A stretch of DNA of 64,000 nucleotides from Pseudomonas sp. S09G 359 (GTDB lineage Bacteria; Pseudomonadota; Gammaproteobacteria; Pseudomonadales; Pseudomonadaceae): contig NZ_CP025263.1 in NCBI RefSeq assembly GCF_002843605.1, positions 6,499,501-6,563,500 of the forward strand, in the 5' to 3' direction. Within the stretch, counting starts at the first letter, position 1. Every line of letters starts with the position of its first letter. The position numbers and the translations under genes are program-made. Positions 1 to 10,615 of the stretch are shown piece after piece. The notes beneath the pieces are model-generated. The model worked only from the letters and a program-made list of their open reading frames with translations. It was not told where the DNA came from and searched no databases.

Positions 1-1620
1 CGAATCGGCGATCAACGCAACATCGGCGCGGCTGAATGACTTGTTCCATGAGGCAAACACGTGCTCGCTCGTTTGCCGGTCAAACTGCGAACTGCGCGTA
101 TAGCCCATGGAGAACACCCCCAGTGAGGGATCAGCCCAGCTCAGGCCCGCCGTGTACTGATTTTTGAAGCGCGAATCCAGTACATCAGCCGTCAATGAGC
201 GGCCCGCCTCGATGACCTCACGATAACCCCGAGTCTGGGCGGTAGCGCTTAGGTTGACGTCGACATTGGCATAAACCGGGCTGCTTGCCGACACGCTGCT
301 GCGCGACCCGGCCACGGCCTTTTTGCTATCTCGGGACATGTTATGACGCGCGCCCACGGAAACCCGCTGGAAAAACACGCTGGCAAGGCTGCCACCCGCC
401 GACCAGTATTCATCGGTGCTCAGCACGCCTAGACCCGCGGACGAATCGCGCCCCAGCCCCCACGTGCCACTACCCATGGCAACCACCGATGAGGGGACGT
501 CTTCGCGCGGATTTTCGCGCAGCTTGCCCAGTGAAAAATAATAGCCAGGCGCTGTCGGCACCGCCCCTGCGAAAGAAGCGGCCGGTACCACAAAACTGCG
601 CCTGGCACCCCTTACATCAATCACGCTGACTTCAAGGTCGCTGGTGCCATTGAGCAAAGGCAAACCAGTGAGTCGAAAAGGACCTTCGGGCACCAGCGTG
701 CTGTGGATCAATACGCCGGACTGGCGTACCTCAATTCGCGATTGGCTCTGGGCCAGGCCTTCGACCACGGCATTGTTGCTGTTCGCGGCCGCACGTGATT
801 GGCCATCGGGGGAAAACTGCACACCGGACAACTGAATACCACCAAACAATGGGTTGTTACTGGAAAGTTGGCCTGTCTGGAAAGTCGATTGCAACGCGGC
901 AATATCCCGCTGGGCATAGGCGTACAAGTGTTCGGTACGGGCCTTGCCGTTGTCAGACACATAGAACTGGCGGCTACGCACAATCCAGTCCTCAAGGTTG
1001 AAGCCCGCCTCGGTATAGGCCGACACAAACCGGCTCGGCCCATTGCGCGAGTGGCTGTCGAAACCCAGCACGTCATAGTTGAACAATGCCGCCGCCCCGC
1101 CCCGGGAAAAATGCCCGGTCTCCCACTGGGGCTCACGCAAGGACTGGGTCGGCACCACCAACGCCACTTCATCCGTGCCGGGGCGCAGCCTCACCATCGC
1201 CGTCGGGAACGCTCCCAGGAAGTCATGGCAGGCCTGGGCCGGTGCGGCACCTTCGCGAGTAACCCCACTGGGTTTCACCAACCCGGCTTTCTCCAGCAAC
1301 CCTGGGGTGAAACACAGTTGGCCCGCCTGGTCGAACCGCGCATCCACCAGCCCAAGCGGGTTTCCATTGACCCGCAGCCCCACCACCTGCACGCCTTCGC
1401 GAAAGCGCGGGGCGCTGCGAAAGTAGTCCGATACCTTGGGGTCAATCCCATGGGCGGTCAGCGCCGCGAGGTCGAAGCCCTCGCCAAGCTCCAACGCCGG
1501 CGCAAGGCCAGGCAAGCTCCAAAGCGTCGCGAACCCGATAAACAACGTGGGCCTGCACTGCCAAAAGGGTGCCGCAATACCGTCACTCGACGGGCACGTC
1601 TTGAGCCGATCACCCCTCAT
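1..1620 (-). CDS. Fimbrial outer-membrane usher protein (partial, C-terminus outside window)
   Basis: Open on the minus strand from an ATG at 1620 to the window edge with no stop, giving about 540 N-terminal residues of a protein whose family is usually 750-850 residues. A hydrophobic secretion signal lies near residues 25-45, followed by an N-terminal domain with the usher-like run FREGVQVVGLRVNGNPLG and then barrel sequence. Ushers form the outer-membrane pore that receives chaperone-subunit complexes and exports the fimbria. The start overlaps the end of the chaperone gene by 11 bases, so the two are translationally coupled. The assignment rests on sequence character plus the chaperone and subunit upstream. 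The 3' part is truncated only by the window. Confidence 0.85.
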   Translation of the reverse strand, partial: MRGDRLKTCPSSDGIAAPFWQCRPTLFIGFATLWSLPGLAPALELGEGFDLAALTAHGIDPKVSDYFRSAPRFREGVQVVGLRVNGNPLGLVDARFDQAGQLCFTPGLLEKAGLVKPSGVTREGAAPAQACHDFLGAFPTAMVRLRPGTDEVALVVPTQSLREPQWETGHFSRGGAAALFNYDVLGFDSHSRNGPSRFVSAYTEAGFNLEDWIVRSRQFYVSDNGKARTEHLYAYAQRDIAALQSTFQTGQLSSNNPLFGGIQLSGVQFSPDGQSRAAANSNNAVVEGLAQSQSRIEVRQSGVLIHSTLVPEGPFRLTGLPLLNGTSDLEVSVIDVRGARRSFVVPAASFAGAVPTAPGYYFSLGKLRENPREDVPSSVVAMGSGTWGLGRDSSAGLGVLSTDEYWSAGGSLASVFFQRVSVGARHNMSRDSKKAVAGSRSSVSASSPVYANVDVNLSATAQTRGYREVIEAGRSLTADVLDSRFKNQYTAGLSWADPSLGVFSMGYTRSSQFDRQTSEHVFASWNKSFSRADVALIADS

Positions 1621-2326
1621 CGGTAGTGATCGGCGCGCGGTAGCTGTCCACCGAAAACCCATAGACCGTGGCCGGTTCAATCCTGACCTCGGCAACGCCG
1701 CCCAGCGGGCTGTCGACCTTCACCGCCAACGCCTCGCCCGGCAAGATGTAGGTACGCGGTAACATCGCCATGAGGCCTTGCGGCAGCAATTGCACAGCCG
1801 GCGCCAGGCGCACGACATAGGCGCTGTCGTTATGCACCGTAAGACGCTCCCCCACGCGCCTCCACTTCAACAGCTCCCACGGGCTCTGATGCCGAGGCAG
1901 CCCTTGCGGATGCAGGATCAGCGGCAGATTCTGTCGAAGCGTGATGCCGATGGTCGCACCGCCTGCAGTGCGCGCCTGAGGGATACCTTCGAAAGACACG
2001 CGCTTAAGCCGTTGAGTCTTGAGCGGCTGCTTTGAAGTGCCGATGAAACGCACCAATTGCGTATCTCCCGCCTCCACACGCGTGATGGGCGGTGTGACAA
2101 TCAGTAGCGGCTCGAGGTCCTCGGGTATGTTTTCGACCACCGAATGAAGCAACGCCGGAGCGGCATCGGTATTCTTGATGTTTAGTGTGGCTTCGCCGTC
2201 TTCCTCATAAAGCACTACCACGGTGGTTTCCGGCTGCATGCCGTCCGCCACGGCAACAGCGGTAAAAAAAACACAAAGGCTCGCCCCCCACACCAACGCA
2301 CTACTTATTATAGAAAGACCACGCAC
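1610..2326 (-). CDS. Periplasmic fimbrial chaperone (PapD-like)
   Basis: 238 residues. A signal peptide (about residues 1-27, ending near VAVADG) precedes an immunoglobulin-like N-terminal domain with the alternating hydrophobic strand around TQLVRFIG, and a second domain with a WRRVGERLTVHNDS segment typical of pilus chaperones. It would hold fimbrial subunits in the periplasm and donate a strand until they reach the usher. The start is GTG at 2326: an in-frame TGA lies directly upstream and GGGGA sits about six bases before the GTG. It lies between the DUF1120 subunit gene (102 bases upstream, with a stem-loop in the gap) and the usher (11-base overlap). Confidence 0.88.
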   Translation of the reverse strand: MRGLSIISSALVWGASLCVFFTAVAVADGMQPETTVVVLYEEDGEATLNIKNTDAAPALLHSVVENIPEDLEPLLIVTPPITRVEAGDTQLVRFIGTSKQPLKTQRLKRVSFEGIPQARTAGGATIGITLRQNLPLILHPQGLPRHQSPWELLKWRRVGERLTVHNDSAYVVRLAPAVQLLPQGLMAMLPRTYILPGEALAVKVDSPLGGVAEVRIEPATVYGFSVDSYRAPITTDEG

Positions 2327-2380
2327 TCAATATTCCCCACAACCGATGAAGTTACCTATTGGCCGTCATGCGCCCACAGA

Positions 2381-2421
2381 AAACAGCCCACAAGAAGTGA
2401 TCAGTTTCTTGCAGGCTGTTT
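2381..2421 (-). promoter_or_regulatory. Stem-loop between fimbrial subunit and chaperone genes
   Basis: Perfect 8-bp arms (AAACAGCC / GGCTGTTT) and a second perfect 6-bp stem (CAAGAA / TTCTTG) are separated by a 2-base internal mismatch and close a 9-base loop. It starts 8 bases after the subunit stop codon. There is no strong T tract, so it looks more like an mRNA-stabilising or partial-termination element than a full terminator. Such elements are known in other fimbrial operons, where the subunit must greatly exceed chaperone and usher. The role here is inference. Confidence 0.6.
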
Positions 2422-2428
2422 CCTGTGC

Positions 2429-3076
2429 TTAGATGTAACTCAATATAAGCGTGGCGCGCCCATCAAGGGGTATATCTCGGCTCAGGTCCAAGTCCTGACC
2501 TTTGTTGATAACTGCCCGCACCGCCAGAGTGCCCGTCAATTGACTAATAGCCGCAGGGGTAATGCTCGCGCCATCGCGCCATGAGTACTGGCTTGGCACT
2601 TGAGCGACCTTGCCATCGCTTGACGCCCAGGCACCGGTGCCGCTGCGTACAATAGGAAAGAGCGCGACAGTTGAAGCGCGCAGATCCTTGAGGGTGACCG
2701 AATAACCACCGGTTCGCCGGGTTCCCACTGAACCCAAGCCGAAATTCTGTGCTTCGGTGAAGCCCGTACCCAAGATGCCTGGCACTTTGCTGCCCGACTG
2801 CAGGTCGGTGAAGGTCAGCCCGAACCGGGCCGGCGTTGTGCCGCAGTTGACGGACACGGACGTGGTGCGCTCTTCGCGTGGGTTGAACGCCGTCTGGGAC
2901 AGTTCGCCGGAGCGGATCGTACCGTAGTCGATAACCCCGCTTCCACTCAGGCTGAGGTTACACGCAGCCGGCGTAATCGTCCCCCTGACGACCAATTGGG
3001 CACTGGTGGATGCTTGGGCACTTAAAGCCGTGGCCAGGCATACGATACCGAGGGTCAAACCAACAATTTTTTTCAT
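2429..3076 (-). CDS. DUF1120 family fimbrial-like subunit
   Basis: 215 residues from the ATG at 3076. An open frame extends upstream to 3172, but the start chosen here has AGGACGAG directly before it and begins a clear signal peptide (MKKIVGLTLGIVCLATALSA, cleavage after AQA). The mature protein begins with a VVRGTITPAACNLSLS segment and has a second cysteine in SVSVNCGT. This pair of cysteines and the pattern of a short beta-rich secreted protein fit DUF1120 proteins, which in Pseudomonas accompany chaperone-usher genes. It probably forms the main surface-exported subunit of the fimbria. It is the first gene of the minus-strand operon, followed by chaperone and usher. Confidence 0.8.
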   Translation of the reverse strand: MKKIVGLTLGIVCLATALSAQASTSAQLVVRGTITPAACNLSLSGSGVIDYGTIRSGELSQTAFNPREERTTSVSVNCGTTPARFGLTFTDLQSGSKVPGILGTGFTEAQNFGLGSVGTRRTGGYSVTLKDLRASTVALFPIVRSGTGAWASSDGKVAQVPSQYSWRDGASITPAAISQLTGTLAVRAVINKGQDLDLSRDIPLDGRATLILSYI

Positions 3077-3555
3077 GCTCGTCCTGTTATTGAAAGTTAT
3101 CAGGCGCTGTTTATTTATCTTTTGGCGATCCATCGACTTACTCTTTATCTTTCTGGACAGATATAGGGACAAATAAATAACACCCAGGCAACATTGCCGG
3201 ATGCCAGTCTGTCGCTTTAGCGCCTCACTTAAGAATCAGACGACCCGTTATTTGCTGTATGAGTTGTAAAAATAAACTGTCATTCCAAACCACCGCCAAA
3301 GTAGTCCAGAACATAATAATCAAGAGAACATCGACTCACTCGCTGTAGGAAAGCTCTGGTGCACGTTTACAACAATAAATAGTAAAACCTCCTACAGCAC
3401 CGAAAGCCTTAAATACCAGACCTGATAAAACACTCCTACATTTCCCACAAGATTTCCCCACAGACAGCGTCAGGGAAATTACTGAAGCACAACGCGTTGG
3501 CGCCAGCGGTCGATCGTGGCACGATGGCAAGGTTATCGACCGAGACCCCCAAACC
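3077..3555. other. Intergenic region, AT-richer, between fimbrial operon and ppx
   Basis: 479 bases with no convincing gene. The part from about 3100 to 3440 is clearly richer in A and T than the surroundings, with runs such as AAATAAATAA. It must carry the promoter of the minus-strand fimbrial operon and, nearer 3500, that of ppx. A lone CTGTCAT (about 3278) resembles half a Pho box but has no partner. No terminator or repeat is obvious. Confidence 0.5.
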
Positions 3556-5058
3556 ATGCCGCAATCCCAAGCCAAGAATCTGTCCCTGATCGCCGCCATA
3601 GACCTGGGCTCCAACAGCTTTCACATGGTCGTGGCCAAGGCCCAGAACGGAGAAATCCGCATCCTCGAGCGGCTCGGCGAAAAAGTGCAACTGGCTGCCG
3701 GGATCAACGACGAGCGCCAACTCAACGAAGAATCCATGCAACGCGGGCTCGATTGCCTCAAGCGTTTTGCCCAACTGATCAACGGCATGCCCCTGGGCGC
3801 GGTGCGGATCGTCGGCACCAACGCCCTGCGTGAAGCGCGTAACCGTGGCGAATTCATCCGCCGCGCCGAGGAGATCCTCGGGCACCCGGTAGAGGTCATC
3901 TCCGGCCGTGAAGAAGCGCGCCTGATCTACCTGGGCGTGTCCCACACCCTGGCCGACACCCCCGGCAAACGCCTGGTGGCGGACATCGGCGGCGGCAGTA
4001 CCGAGTTCATCATCGGGCAACGATTCGAGCCCCTGTTGCGCGAAAGCCTGCAGATGGGCTGCGTCAGCTTTACCCAACGCTATTTCAAGGACGGCAAGAT
4101 CACCCCGGCGCGCTACGCCCAGGCCTACACGGCGGCGCGGCTGGAGATCATGAGCATCGAACACGCCCTGCATCGCCTCACCTGGGATGAAGCCATCGGC
4201 TCCTCGGGCACCATCCGCGCCATCGGCCTGGCCCTCAAAGCCGGCGGCCATGGCACCGGCGAGGTCAACGCCGAAGGCCTGGCGTGGCTCAAGCGCAAGC
4301 TGTTCAAGCTGGGTGATGCGGAAAAAATCGACTTCGACGGCATCAAGCCCGACCGCCGCGCCATCTTCCCGGCCGGCCTGGCAATTCTCGAGGCGATCTT
4401 CGACGCTCTCGAACTGCAACGCATGGACCACTGTGACGGCGCCCTGCGCGAAGGCGTGCTCTACGACCTGCTGGGCCGTCATCACCACGAAGACGTGCGT
4501 GAGCGCACGCTCACTTCGTTGATGGAGCGTTATCACGTCGACCTGGAGCAAGCCGCCCGTGTCGAGCGTAAAGCCCTGCATGCCTTCGACCAAGTGGCTG
4601 AAGACTGGGACCTGGAAGACGGCGTCTGGCGCGAACTGCTGGGTTGGGCCGCCAAGGTGCACGAAGTGGGCCTGGATATCGCCCACTACCATTACCACAA
4701 GCACGGCGCCTACCTGATCGAGCACTCGGACCTGGCGGGCTTCTCCCGGGAAGACCAACAGATGCTCGCGCTGCTGGTACGCGGCCACCGCCGTAACATC
4801 CCCCGGGACAAGTTTGCCGAGTTCGGCGACGAAGGCATCAAGCTGATTCGCCTGTGTGTGCTGTTGCGCTTTGCGATCCTGTTCCACCACATTCGCGGCA
4901 CCCAGGAAATGCCCCAGGTAACCCTGCGCGCCAATGGCGACAGCCTGGATGTGGTGTTCCCCAAAGGCTGGCTGGATGAGAACCAGCTGACCCAGGCGGA
5001 CTTTGCACAGGAAGCGGAGTGGCTGACGCGGGTGGGCTTTAGCCTGAACCTGCGCTAA
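3556..5058 (+). CDS. ppx: Exopolyphosphatase Ppx
   Basis: 500 residues. It removes terminal phosphate from inorganic polyphosphate in the cytoplasm and belongs to the Ppx/GppA sugar-kinase-fold family. The phosphate-1 loop DLGSNSFH is at residues 16-23 and the phosphate-2 loop DIGGGSTE at 143-150; the C-terminal half is an HD-like helical domain (WAAKVHEVG and [10 protein letters not shown] around residues 365-385). Length matches the family. It is convergent with ppk, the enzyme that makes polyphosphate, and a REP doublet fills the 127-base gap between their stop codons. Confidence 0.96.
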   Translation: MPQSQAKNLSLIAAIDLGSNSFHMVVAKAQNGEIRILERLGEKVQLAAGINDERQLNEESMQRGLDCLKRFAQLINGMPLGAVRIVGTNALREARNRGEFIRRAEEILGHPVEVISGREEARLIYLGVSHTLADTPGKRLVADIGGGSTEFIIGQRFEPLLRESLQMGCVSFTQRYFKDGKITPARYAQAYTAARLEIMSIEHALHRLTWDEAIGSSGTIRAIGLALKAGGHGTGEVNAEGLAWLKRKLFKLGDAEKIDFDGIKPDRRAIFPAGLAILEAIFDALELQRMDHCDGALREGVLYDLLGRHHHEDVRERTLTSLMERYHVDLEQAARVERKALHAFDQVAEDWDLEDGVWRELLGWAAKVHEVGLDIAHYHYHKHGAYLIEHSDLAGFSREDQQMLALLVRGHRRNIPRDKFAEFGDEGIKLIRLCVLLRFAILFHHIRGTQEMPQVTLRANGDSLDVVFPKGWLDENQLTQADFAQEAEWLTRVGFSLNLR

Positions 5059-5073
5059 AGAACACCGCAAAAC

Positions 5074-5167
5074 AAATGTGGGAGGGGGCTTGCCCCCGAT
5101 GGCGGTGGTTCAGTCAAAGTTTCAGTGACTGACACTCCGCTATCGGGGGCAAGCCCCCTCCCACATT
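5074..5167. repeat. REP doublet (TGTGGGAGGGGGCTTGCCCCC type)
   Basis: Two inverted REP arms: TGTGGGAGGGGGCTTGCCCC starting at 5077, and its complement ending at 5165, with a 41-base centre. Each arm can also fold on itself (GGGGGCTTGCCCCC). It lies between the convergent ppx and ppk stop codons and would also act as a transcript-stabilising or terminating hairpin for both. Confidence 0.9.
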
Positions 5168-5185
5168 AGCCCGCGTATACCTTGA

Positions 5186-7408
5186 TTAATTCACCGACAA
5201 AATCGGGCTACCCAACTTCTCCAGCAACGTTGCCTGCGCGCTGCGCGGGTTCTGGTTGCCGGTTGGCGTGTTGCGTATGTAGCGGCCGTCCGACTGCAGG
5301 CTCCAGCTGTGGGTGTTGTCGGTGAGGTAGCTTTCCAGCTCCTTCTTGACCCGCATGATCAGCTTCTTGCCTTCTACCGGGAAGCACGTCTCCACACGCT
5401 TATCGAGGTTGCGCTCCATCCAGTCGGCACTGGAGAGGAACATCTGCTCTTCGCCGCCATTGAGGAAGTAGAACACCCGCGTGTGCTCCAGGAAGCGGCC
5501 GATGATCGAGCGCACGTGGATGTTGTGCGACACGCCGACAATACCCGGGCGCAGGCAGCACATGCCACGCACCACCAGGTCGATACGCACGCCGGACTGG
5601 CTGGCCTTGTACAGCGCGCGGATGATCTTCGGATCGGTCAGCGAGTTGAACTTGGCGATGATGTGCGCCGGCTTGCCTTCGAGGGCGAACTGGGTCTCGC
5701 GGGCAATCATGTCGAGCATGCCCTTCTTGAGCGTGAATGGCGCGTGCAGCAGCTTCTTCATGCGCAAGGTCTTACCCATGCCGATCAGTTGGCTGAACAG
5801 CTTGCCGACGTCTTCACACAAGGCGTCGTCCGAGGTCAGCAGGCTGTAGTCGGTGTAGAGCTTGGCATTGCCGGCGTGGTAGTTGCCGGTGCCCAAGTGC
5901 GCGTAACGCACGATCTCACCGGCTTCGCGGCGCAGGATCAGCATCATCTTGGCGTGGGTCTTGAAGCCGACCACGCCGTAGATCACCACCGCACCGGCGG
6001 CTTGCAGGCGGCTGGCCAGTTGCAGGTTGGACTCTTCGTCAAAGCGCGCACGCAGCTCGATCACCGCGGTGACTTCCTTGCCGTTACGCGCGGCGTCGAC
6101 CAGGGCGTCGACAATCTCGGAGTTGGCGCCGGAACGGTACAGCGTCTGGCGCACGGCCAATACATGCGGGTCCTTGGCGGCCTGGCGCAGCAGGTCGACC
6201 ACCGGCGTGAACGACTCGAACGGGTGCAGCAACAGGATGTCCTGCTTGCTCACCACGCTGAAAATGTTTTCGCTGTTTTGCAGCAGTTTCGGGATCTGCG
6301 GGGTGAACGGCGTGTATTGCAGCTCCGGGTGGCTGTCCAGGCCGGTGATGCTGAACAGGCGCGTGAGGTTCACCGGGCCATTGACCTGGTACAGCTCGGT
6401 CTCGCCCAGGTTGAACTGCTTGAGCAGGTAGTCCGACAAGTGTTTGGGGCAGGTGTCGGCCACTTCCAGGCGCACCGCATCGCCGTAGCGCCGCGAGAAC
6501 AGCTCGCCGCGCAGGGCACGGGCCAAGTCTTCGACGTCTTCGGAGTCGAGTGCCAGGTCGGCGTTACGGGTCAGGCGGAACTGGTAGCAGCCCTTGACCT
6601 TCATGCCCTGGAACAGGTCATCGGCGTGCGCGTGAATCATCGACGAGAGGAATACATAATTATCGCCAGCGCCCCCCACCTCTTCCGGTACCTTGATGAT
6701 CCGTGGCAACAAGCGCGGCGCGGGGATGATCGCCAGGCCAGAGTCGCGACCGAAGGCATCGATGCCTTCCAGCTCGACGATAAAGTTGAGGCTCTTGTTC
6801 ACCAGCAACGGGAATGGGTGCGTCGGGTCGAGGCCGATCGGGGTGATGATCGGCGCGATTTCGTCGCGGAAGTAGCGGCGCACCCAGGTCTTGATCTTGG
6901 TGGTCCAGTGACGGCGACGGATGAAGCGGACCTGATGTTTCTCCAGCTCCGGCAGCAGGATGTCGTTGAGGATCGCGTATTGGCGGTCCACATGGCCGTG
7001 CACCAGCTCGCTGATGCGCGCCAGCGCCTGGTGCGGTTGCAGGCCGTCGGCACCGGCTTGTTCACGGGCGAAGGTGATTTGCTTCTTGAGGCCCGCCACG
7101 CGGATCTCGAAAAACTCGTCCAGATTGCTGGAGAAGATCAGCAGGAATTTCAGCCGTTCCAGCAGCGGGTAGGACTCATCCAGCGCCTGTTCCAGCACGC
7201 GGATGTTGAATTGCAGTTGTGACAGCTCGCGGTGGATGTACAGGCTGCTGTCATCCAGGTTGGTCACCGCCGCCACCGGGGCCGGCGCGGGGGCTTCGGC
7301 CACCACGGCAGGCGGTGCCGACTCAAGCTCCGGCGGGGTTTCGGTGACTTGTTCGACCACCGGGTGAGCGTCTTTCACTGCAACTTCTGAGAGTCCTTCG
7401 GTATTCAT
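5186..7408 (-). CDS. ppk1: Polyphosphate kinase 1
   Basis: 740 residues. It reversibly transfers the terminal phosphate of ATP to polyphosphate. The first 45 residues are a Pro/Ala/Glu-rich, low-complexity extension; the conserved N-domain starts at [19 protein letters not shown]. Catalytic-domain signatures are visible: the histidine in LLLHPFESF, the second histidine in GFKTHAKMM, and AHLGTGNYH. It is 18 bases downstream of hemB on the same strand, so it is probably co-transcribed with it. Its opponent ppx converges from the other side. Confidence 0.96.
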   Translation of the reverse strand: MNTEGLSEVAVKDAHPVVEQVTETPPELESAPPAVVAEAPAPAPVAAVTNLDDSSLYIHRELSQLQFNIRVLEQALDESYPLLERLKFLLIFSSNLDEFFEIRVAGLKKQITFAREQAGADGLQPHQALARISELVHGHVDRQYAILNDILLPELEKHQVRFIRRRHWTTKIKTWVRRYFRDEIAPIITPIGLDPTHPFPLLVNKSLNFIVELEGIDAFGRDSGLAIIPAPRLLPRIIKVPEEVGGAGDNYVFLSSMIHAHADDLFQGMKVKGCYQFRLTRNADLALDSEDVEDLARALRGELFSRRYGDAVRLEVADTCPKHLSDYLLKQFNLGETELYQVNGPVNLTRLFSITGLDSHPELQYTPFTPQIPKLLQNSENIFSVVSKQDILLLHPFESFTPVVDLLRQAAKDPHVLAVRQTLYRSGANSEIVDALVDAARNGKEVTAVIELRARFDEESNLQLASRLQAAGAVVIYGVVGFKTHAKMMLILRREAGEIVRYAHLGTGNYHAGNAKLYTDYSLLTSDDALCEDVGKLFSQLIGMGKTLRMKKLLHAPFTLKKGMLDMIARETQFALEGKPAHIIAKFNSLTDPKIIRALYKASQSGVRIDLVVRGMCCLRPGIVGVSHNIHVRSIIGRFLEHTRVFYFLNGGEEQMFLSSADWMERNLDKRVETCFPVEGKKLIMRVKKELESYLTDNTHSWSLQSDGRYIRNTPTGNQNPRSAQATLLEKLGSPILSVN

Positions 7409-7426
7409 CGACTGTTCCTGTGAGGG

Positions 7427-8461
<1,035 letters not shown>

Positions 8462-8647
8462 TCACGGGCGAGCGTTGCAGTTATAAGCGGCCATTATGAC
8501 GAATGAATGACAGTTGTGCTTATCGATGCGACCTGTAGCCGCATTCACCATTTACGTAGGAATTGTTCACTTCGTGACACATCTCGATACTTTCATGAAT
8601 CTTCGTGAAGGCGTAGGCTGCGCGTTCATTTCGCCAGCACCCAGACC

Positions 8648-9283
8648 ATGCTTCAACAATTTCTGCATGACTTCGGCTACTTTGCCCTCTTCCTAGGCAC
8701 GTTCTTCGAAGGCGAAACCATCCTGGTTCTCGCAGGCTTCTTGGCGTTCCGTGGATACATGGATATCAACCTGGTGGTGGTCGTTGCCTTTTGTGGCAGC
8801 TACGCCGGCGACCAGCTGTGGTATTTCCTGGGGCGCAAGCACGGCCGCAAACTGTTGGCGCGCAAACCGCGCTGGCAATTGATGGGCGACAAGGCCCTGG
8901 AACATATCCGCAAGCACCCGGATATCTGGGTACTTAGCTTCCGCTTTGTGTATGGCTTACGCACAGTGATGCCGGTGGCGATTGGCCTGTCGGGTTACCC
9001 GCCAGTGCGCTACTTGATCCTTAACGGCATCGGCGCTGCGATCTGGGCCGCCGCCCTGGGCGCTGCGGCTTACCACTTCGGTGCGGTGCTGGAAGGCATG
9101 CTGGGCAGCGTCAAGAAGTACGAGCTGTGGGTGCTGGGCGCATTGCTGCTGCTGGGTTTTGGCCTGTGGCTGCGCCGGCGCTTCAAGAACGCGCGTATCG
9201 CCCGCCAGGCCTGTGCAGACGCCAAGGCTCGGCTCGCCGCCGAACCTGCGCCGGTCGAAACGCCTAAGACGCCAGTCGAGTAA
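8648..9283 (+). CDS. DedA family membrane protein
   Basis: 211 residues with at least four hydrophobic segments and the DedA hallmarks: FLGTFFEGETILVLAGFLA near the N-terminus, then GDQLWYFLGRKHG and FRFVYGLRTVMPVAIGLSG, containing the conserved glutamate and arginines. DedA proteins are inner-membrane proteins implicated in lipid-carrier flipping and membrane homeostasis. The C-terminal 25 residues are a charged cytoplasmic tail. No good ribosome binding site precedes the ATG at 8648. Its 3' end overlaps that of the convergent desaturase gene by 20 bases. Confidence 0.88.
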   Translation: MLQQFLHDFGYFALFLGTFFEGETILVLAGFLAFRGYMDINLVVVVAFCGSYAGDQLWYFLGRKHGRKLLARKPRWQLMGDKALEHIRKHPDIWVLSFRFVYGLRTVMPVAIGLSGYPPVRYLILNGIGAAIWAAALGAAAYHFGAVLEGMLGSVKKYELWVLGALLLLGFGLWLRRRFKNARIARQACADAKARLAAEPAPVETPKTPVE

Positions 9284-10499
9284 GCCGGCTTCTACAGCAG
9301 TAGAGGCCGATCAGGCTGAGCAAGCTGTAACTCACCAGGCCCAGCCAGCCCAACGAGCTGGCCGGCCACAGCCCGACCAGCGGCGCCAGCCACACCAGCG
9401 GCACATTCAAGGCCAGGCGCAGCAGTTCGGCCTTGAAGGCCCACGGGCGATTCTCCAGGGCCACGCCTAGGCTAAACAGGCCCAGCGCCATTGCGCTCCA
9501 GCCCAGGACCAGCGCCTGCGTGGGTAACCCCTCAGCGAAATTCATCAAATAACTGCCCAAGCCTACATAAGCCACAAACTGCAGGGCGATGTAGATTTGC
9601 TGGCGCACGTCCAGCGGCACCTCGAATTTGCGGAACTGGCTCAGGTCGGGCTTGGCCAACGGGTACTTGGCCGCCACGTCCGCCGGGCGCCAACCGGTGC
9701 GCATGAACCAGATACGCAGCTTGTCCCAGCGGCTCTCGGTGCGCCGCGCGTCACTCCACAGCTGTGCGTAAAACTGCAGGTTGGCCCACAGCGGGTTCCA
9801 GCTCGCCAGCGGCGTGGTCACGCCAAAGATCACCGGCTCGTTATCGTCTTCTTCCTGAAAGCTGCCGAACAGTCGGTCCCAAATAATGAACACCCCGCCG
9901 TAGTTACGATCCATGTAGAGAGCATTCTGTGCATGGTGAGCCCGATGATTGGATGGCGTGACGAAGAACCACTCGAACCAGCCGAGCTTGGGCACATGGC
10001 GCGTGTGCACCCAGAATTGGTACAGCAGGTTGAGCGAGGCCACGCTGATAAACACCACCAGCGGCACGCCCAGCACGGCCAGGGGCAGGTAGAAGATCCA
10101 GCTCAGCAGAAAGCCGGTGCTGGTCTGGCGCTGGGCGGTGCTGAGGTTGTAGTCCTCGCTCTGGTGATGCACCGAGTGTGCGGCCCAGAGGATGTTGCGC
10201 TCATGCCCCATGCGGTGCAGCCAGTAGTAACAAAAGTCGTAGAGGACGAAGGCGAAGACCCAGGTCCAGATGCTCTGGGCCGGCAGGTCGATGATGGCCA
10301 GGTGCTTGAGGGCCAACGCATAGGTCAGCAGCCCTACACCCTTGGTCAGCAGGCCTGTGGTGGTGGACAGCACGCCGGTGCTGAGGCTGTTGATGGCATC
10401 TGCCACTCGGTAGTTGCGCTGCCCACGCCAGCGGTCGGCAAGCAGCTCCACCACGATCAAGGCGATGAAAAACGGTACCGCGTAAGGCACGAAGTCCAT
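9264..10499 (-). CDS. Sterol desaturase / fatty-acid hydroxylase family membrane protein
   Basis: 411 residues with hydrophobic segments at both ends. The three histidine clusters of the di-iron hydroxylase family are present in order: HRMGH, HSVHH and HRAHH (about residues 95-190). Such enzymes hydroxylate or desaturate membrane lipid or sterol-like substrates using oxygen. The natural substrate in pseudomonads is not evident from sequence. The C-terminal 120 residues form an additional hydrophobic domain beyond the catalytic core. GGA lies nine bases before the ATG. It stands alone and converges on the DedA gene with a 20-base overlap. Confidence 0.85.
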   Translation of the reverse strand: MDFVPYAVPFFIALIVVELLADRWRGQRNYRVADAINSLSTGVLSTTTGLLTKGVGLLTYALALKHLAIIDLPAQSIWTWVFAFVLYDFCYYWLHRMGHERNILWAAHSVHHQSEDYNLSTAQRQTSTGFLLSWIFYLPLAVLGVPLVVFISVASLNLLYQFWVHTRHVPKLGWFEWFFVTPSNHRAHHAQNALYMDRNYGGVFIIWDRLFGSFQEEDDNEPVIFGVTTPLASWNPLWANLQFYAQLWSDARRTESRWDKLRIWFMRTGWRPADVAAKYPLAKPDLSQFRKFEVPLDVRQQIYIALQFVAYVGLGSYLMNFAEGLPTQALVLGWSAMALGLFSLGVALENRPWAFKAELLRLALNVPLVWLAPLVGLWPASSLGWLGLVSYSLLSLIGLYCCRSRLTRLAS

Positions 10500-10615
10500 G
10501 GGCTAGTCCGGTCTATTTTTGTTACATCAAGATTAGGTGCAGCGGCACAAGATCCCATTGGCAACAGCTTACAAATTAGTAGACATTTAACGCCAAGACC
10601 CCAGGAGAAATGCCC

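Noticed and set aside
3270..3290. Pho box upstream of ppx
   Set aside because: Only one CTGTCAT half-site is found; the second half at the required spacing is absent.
3436..7222. Very long antisense open frames (544 codons opposite ppx, 637 codons opposite ppk)
   Set aside because: Such frames are expected in high-GC genes because the codon bias of the real gene removes stops from one antisense frame. Translations show no known domain and no ribosome site.
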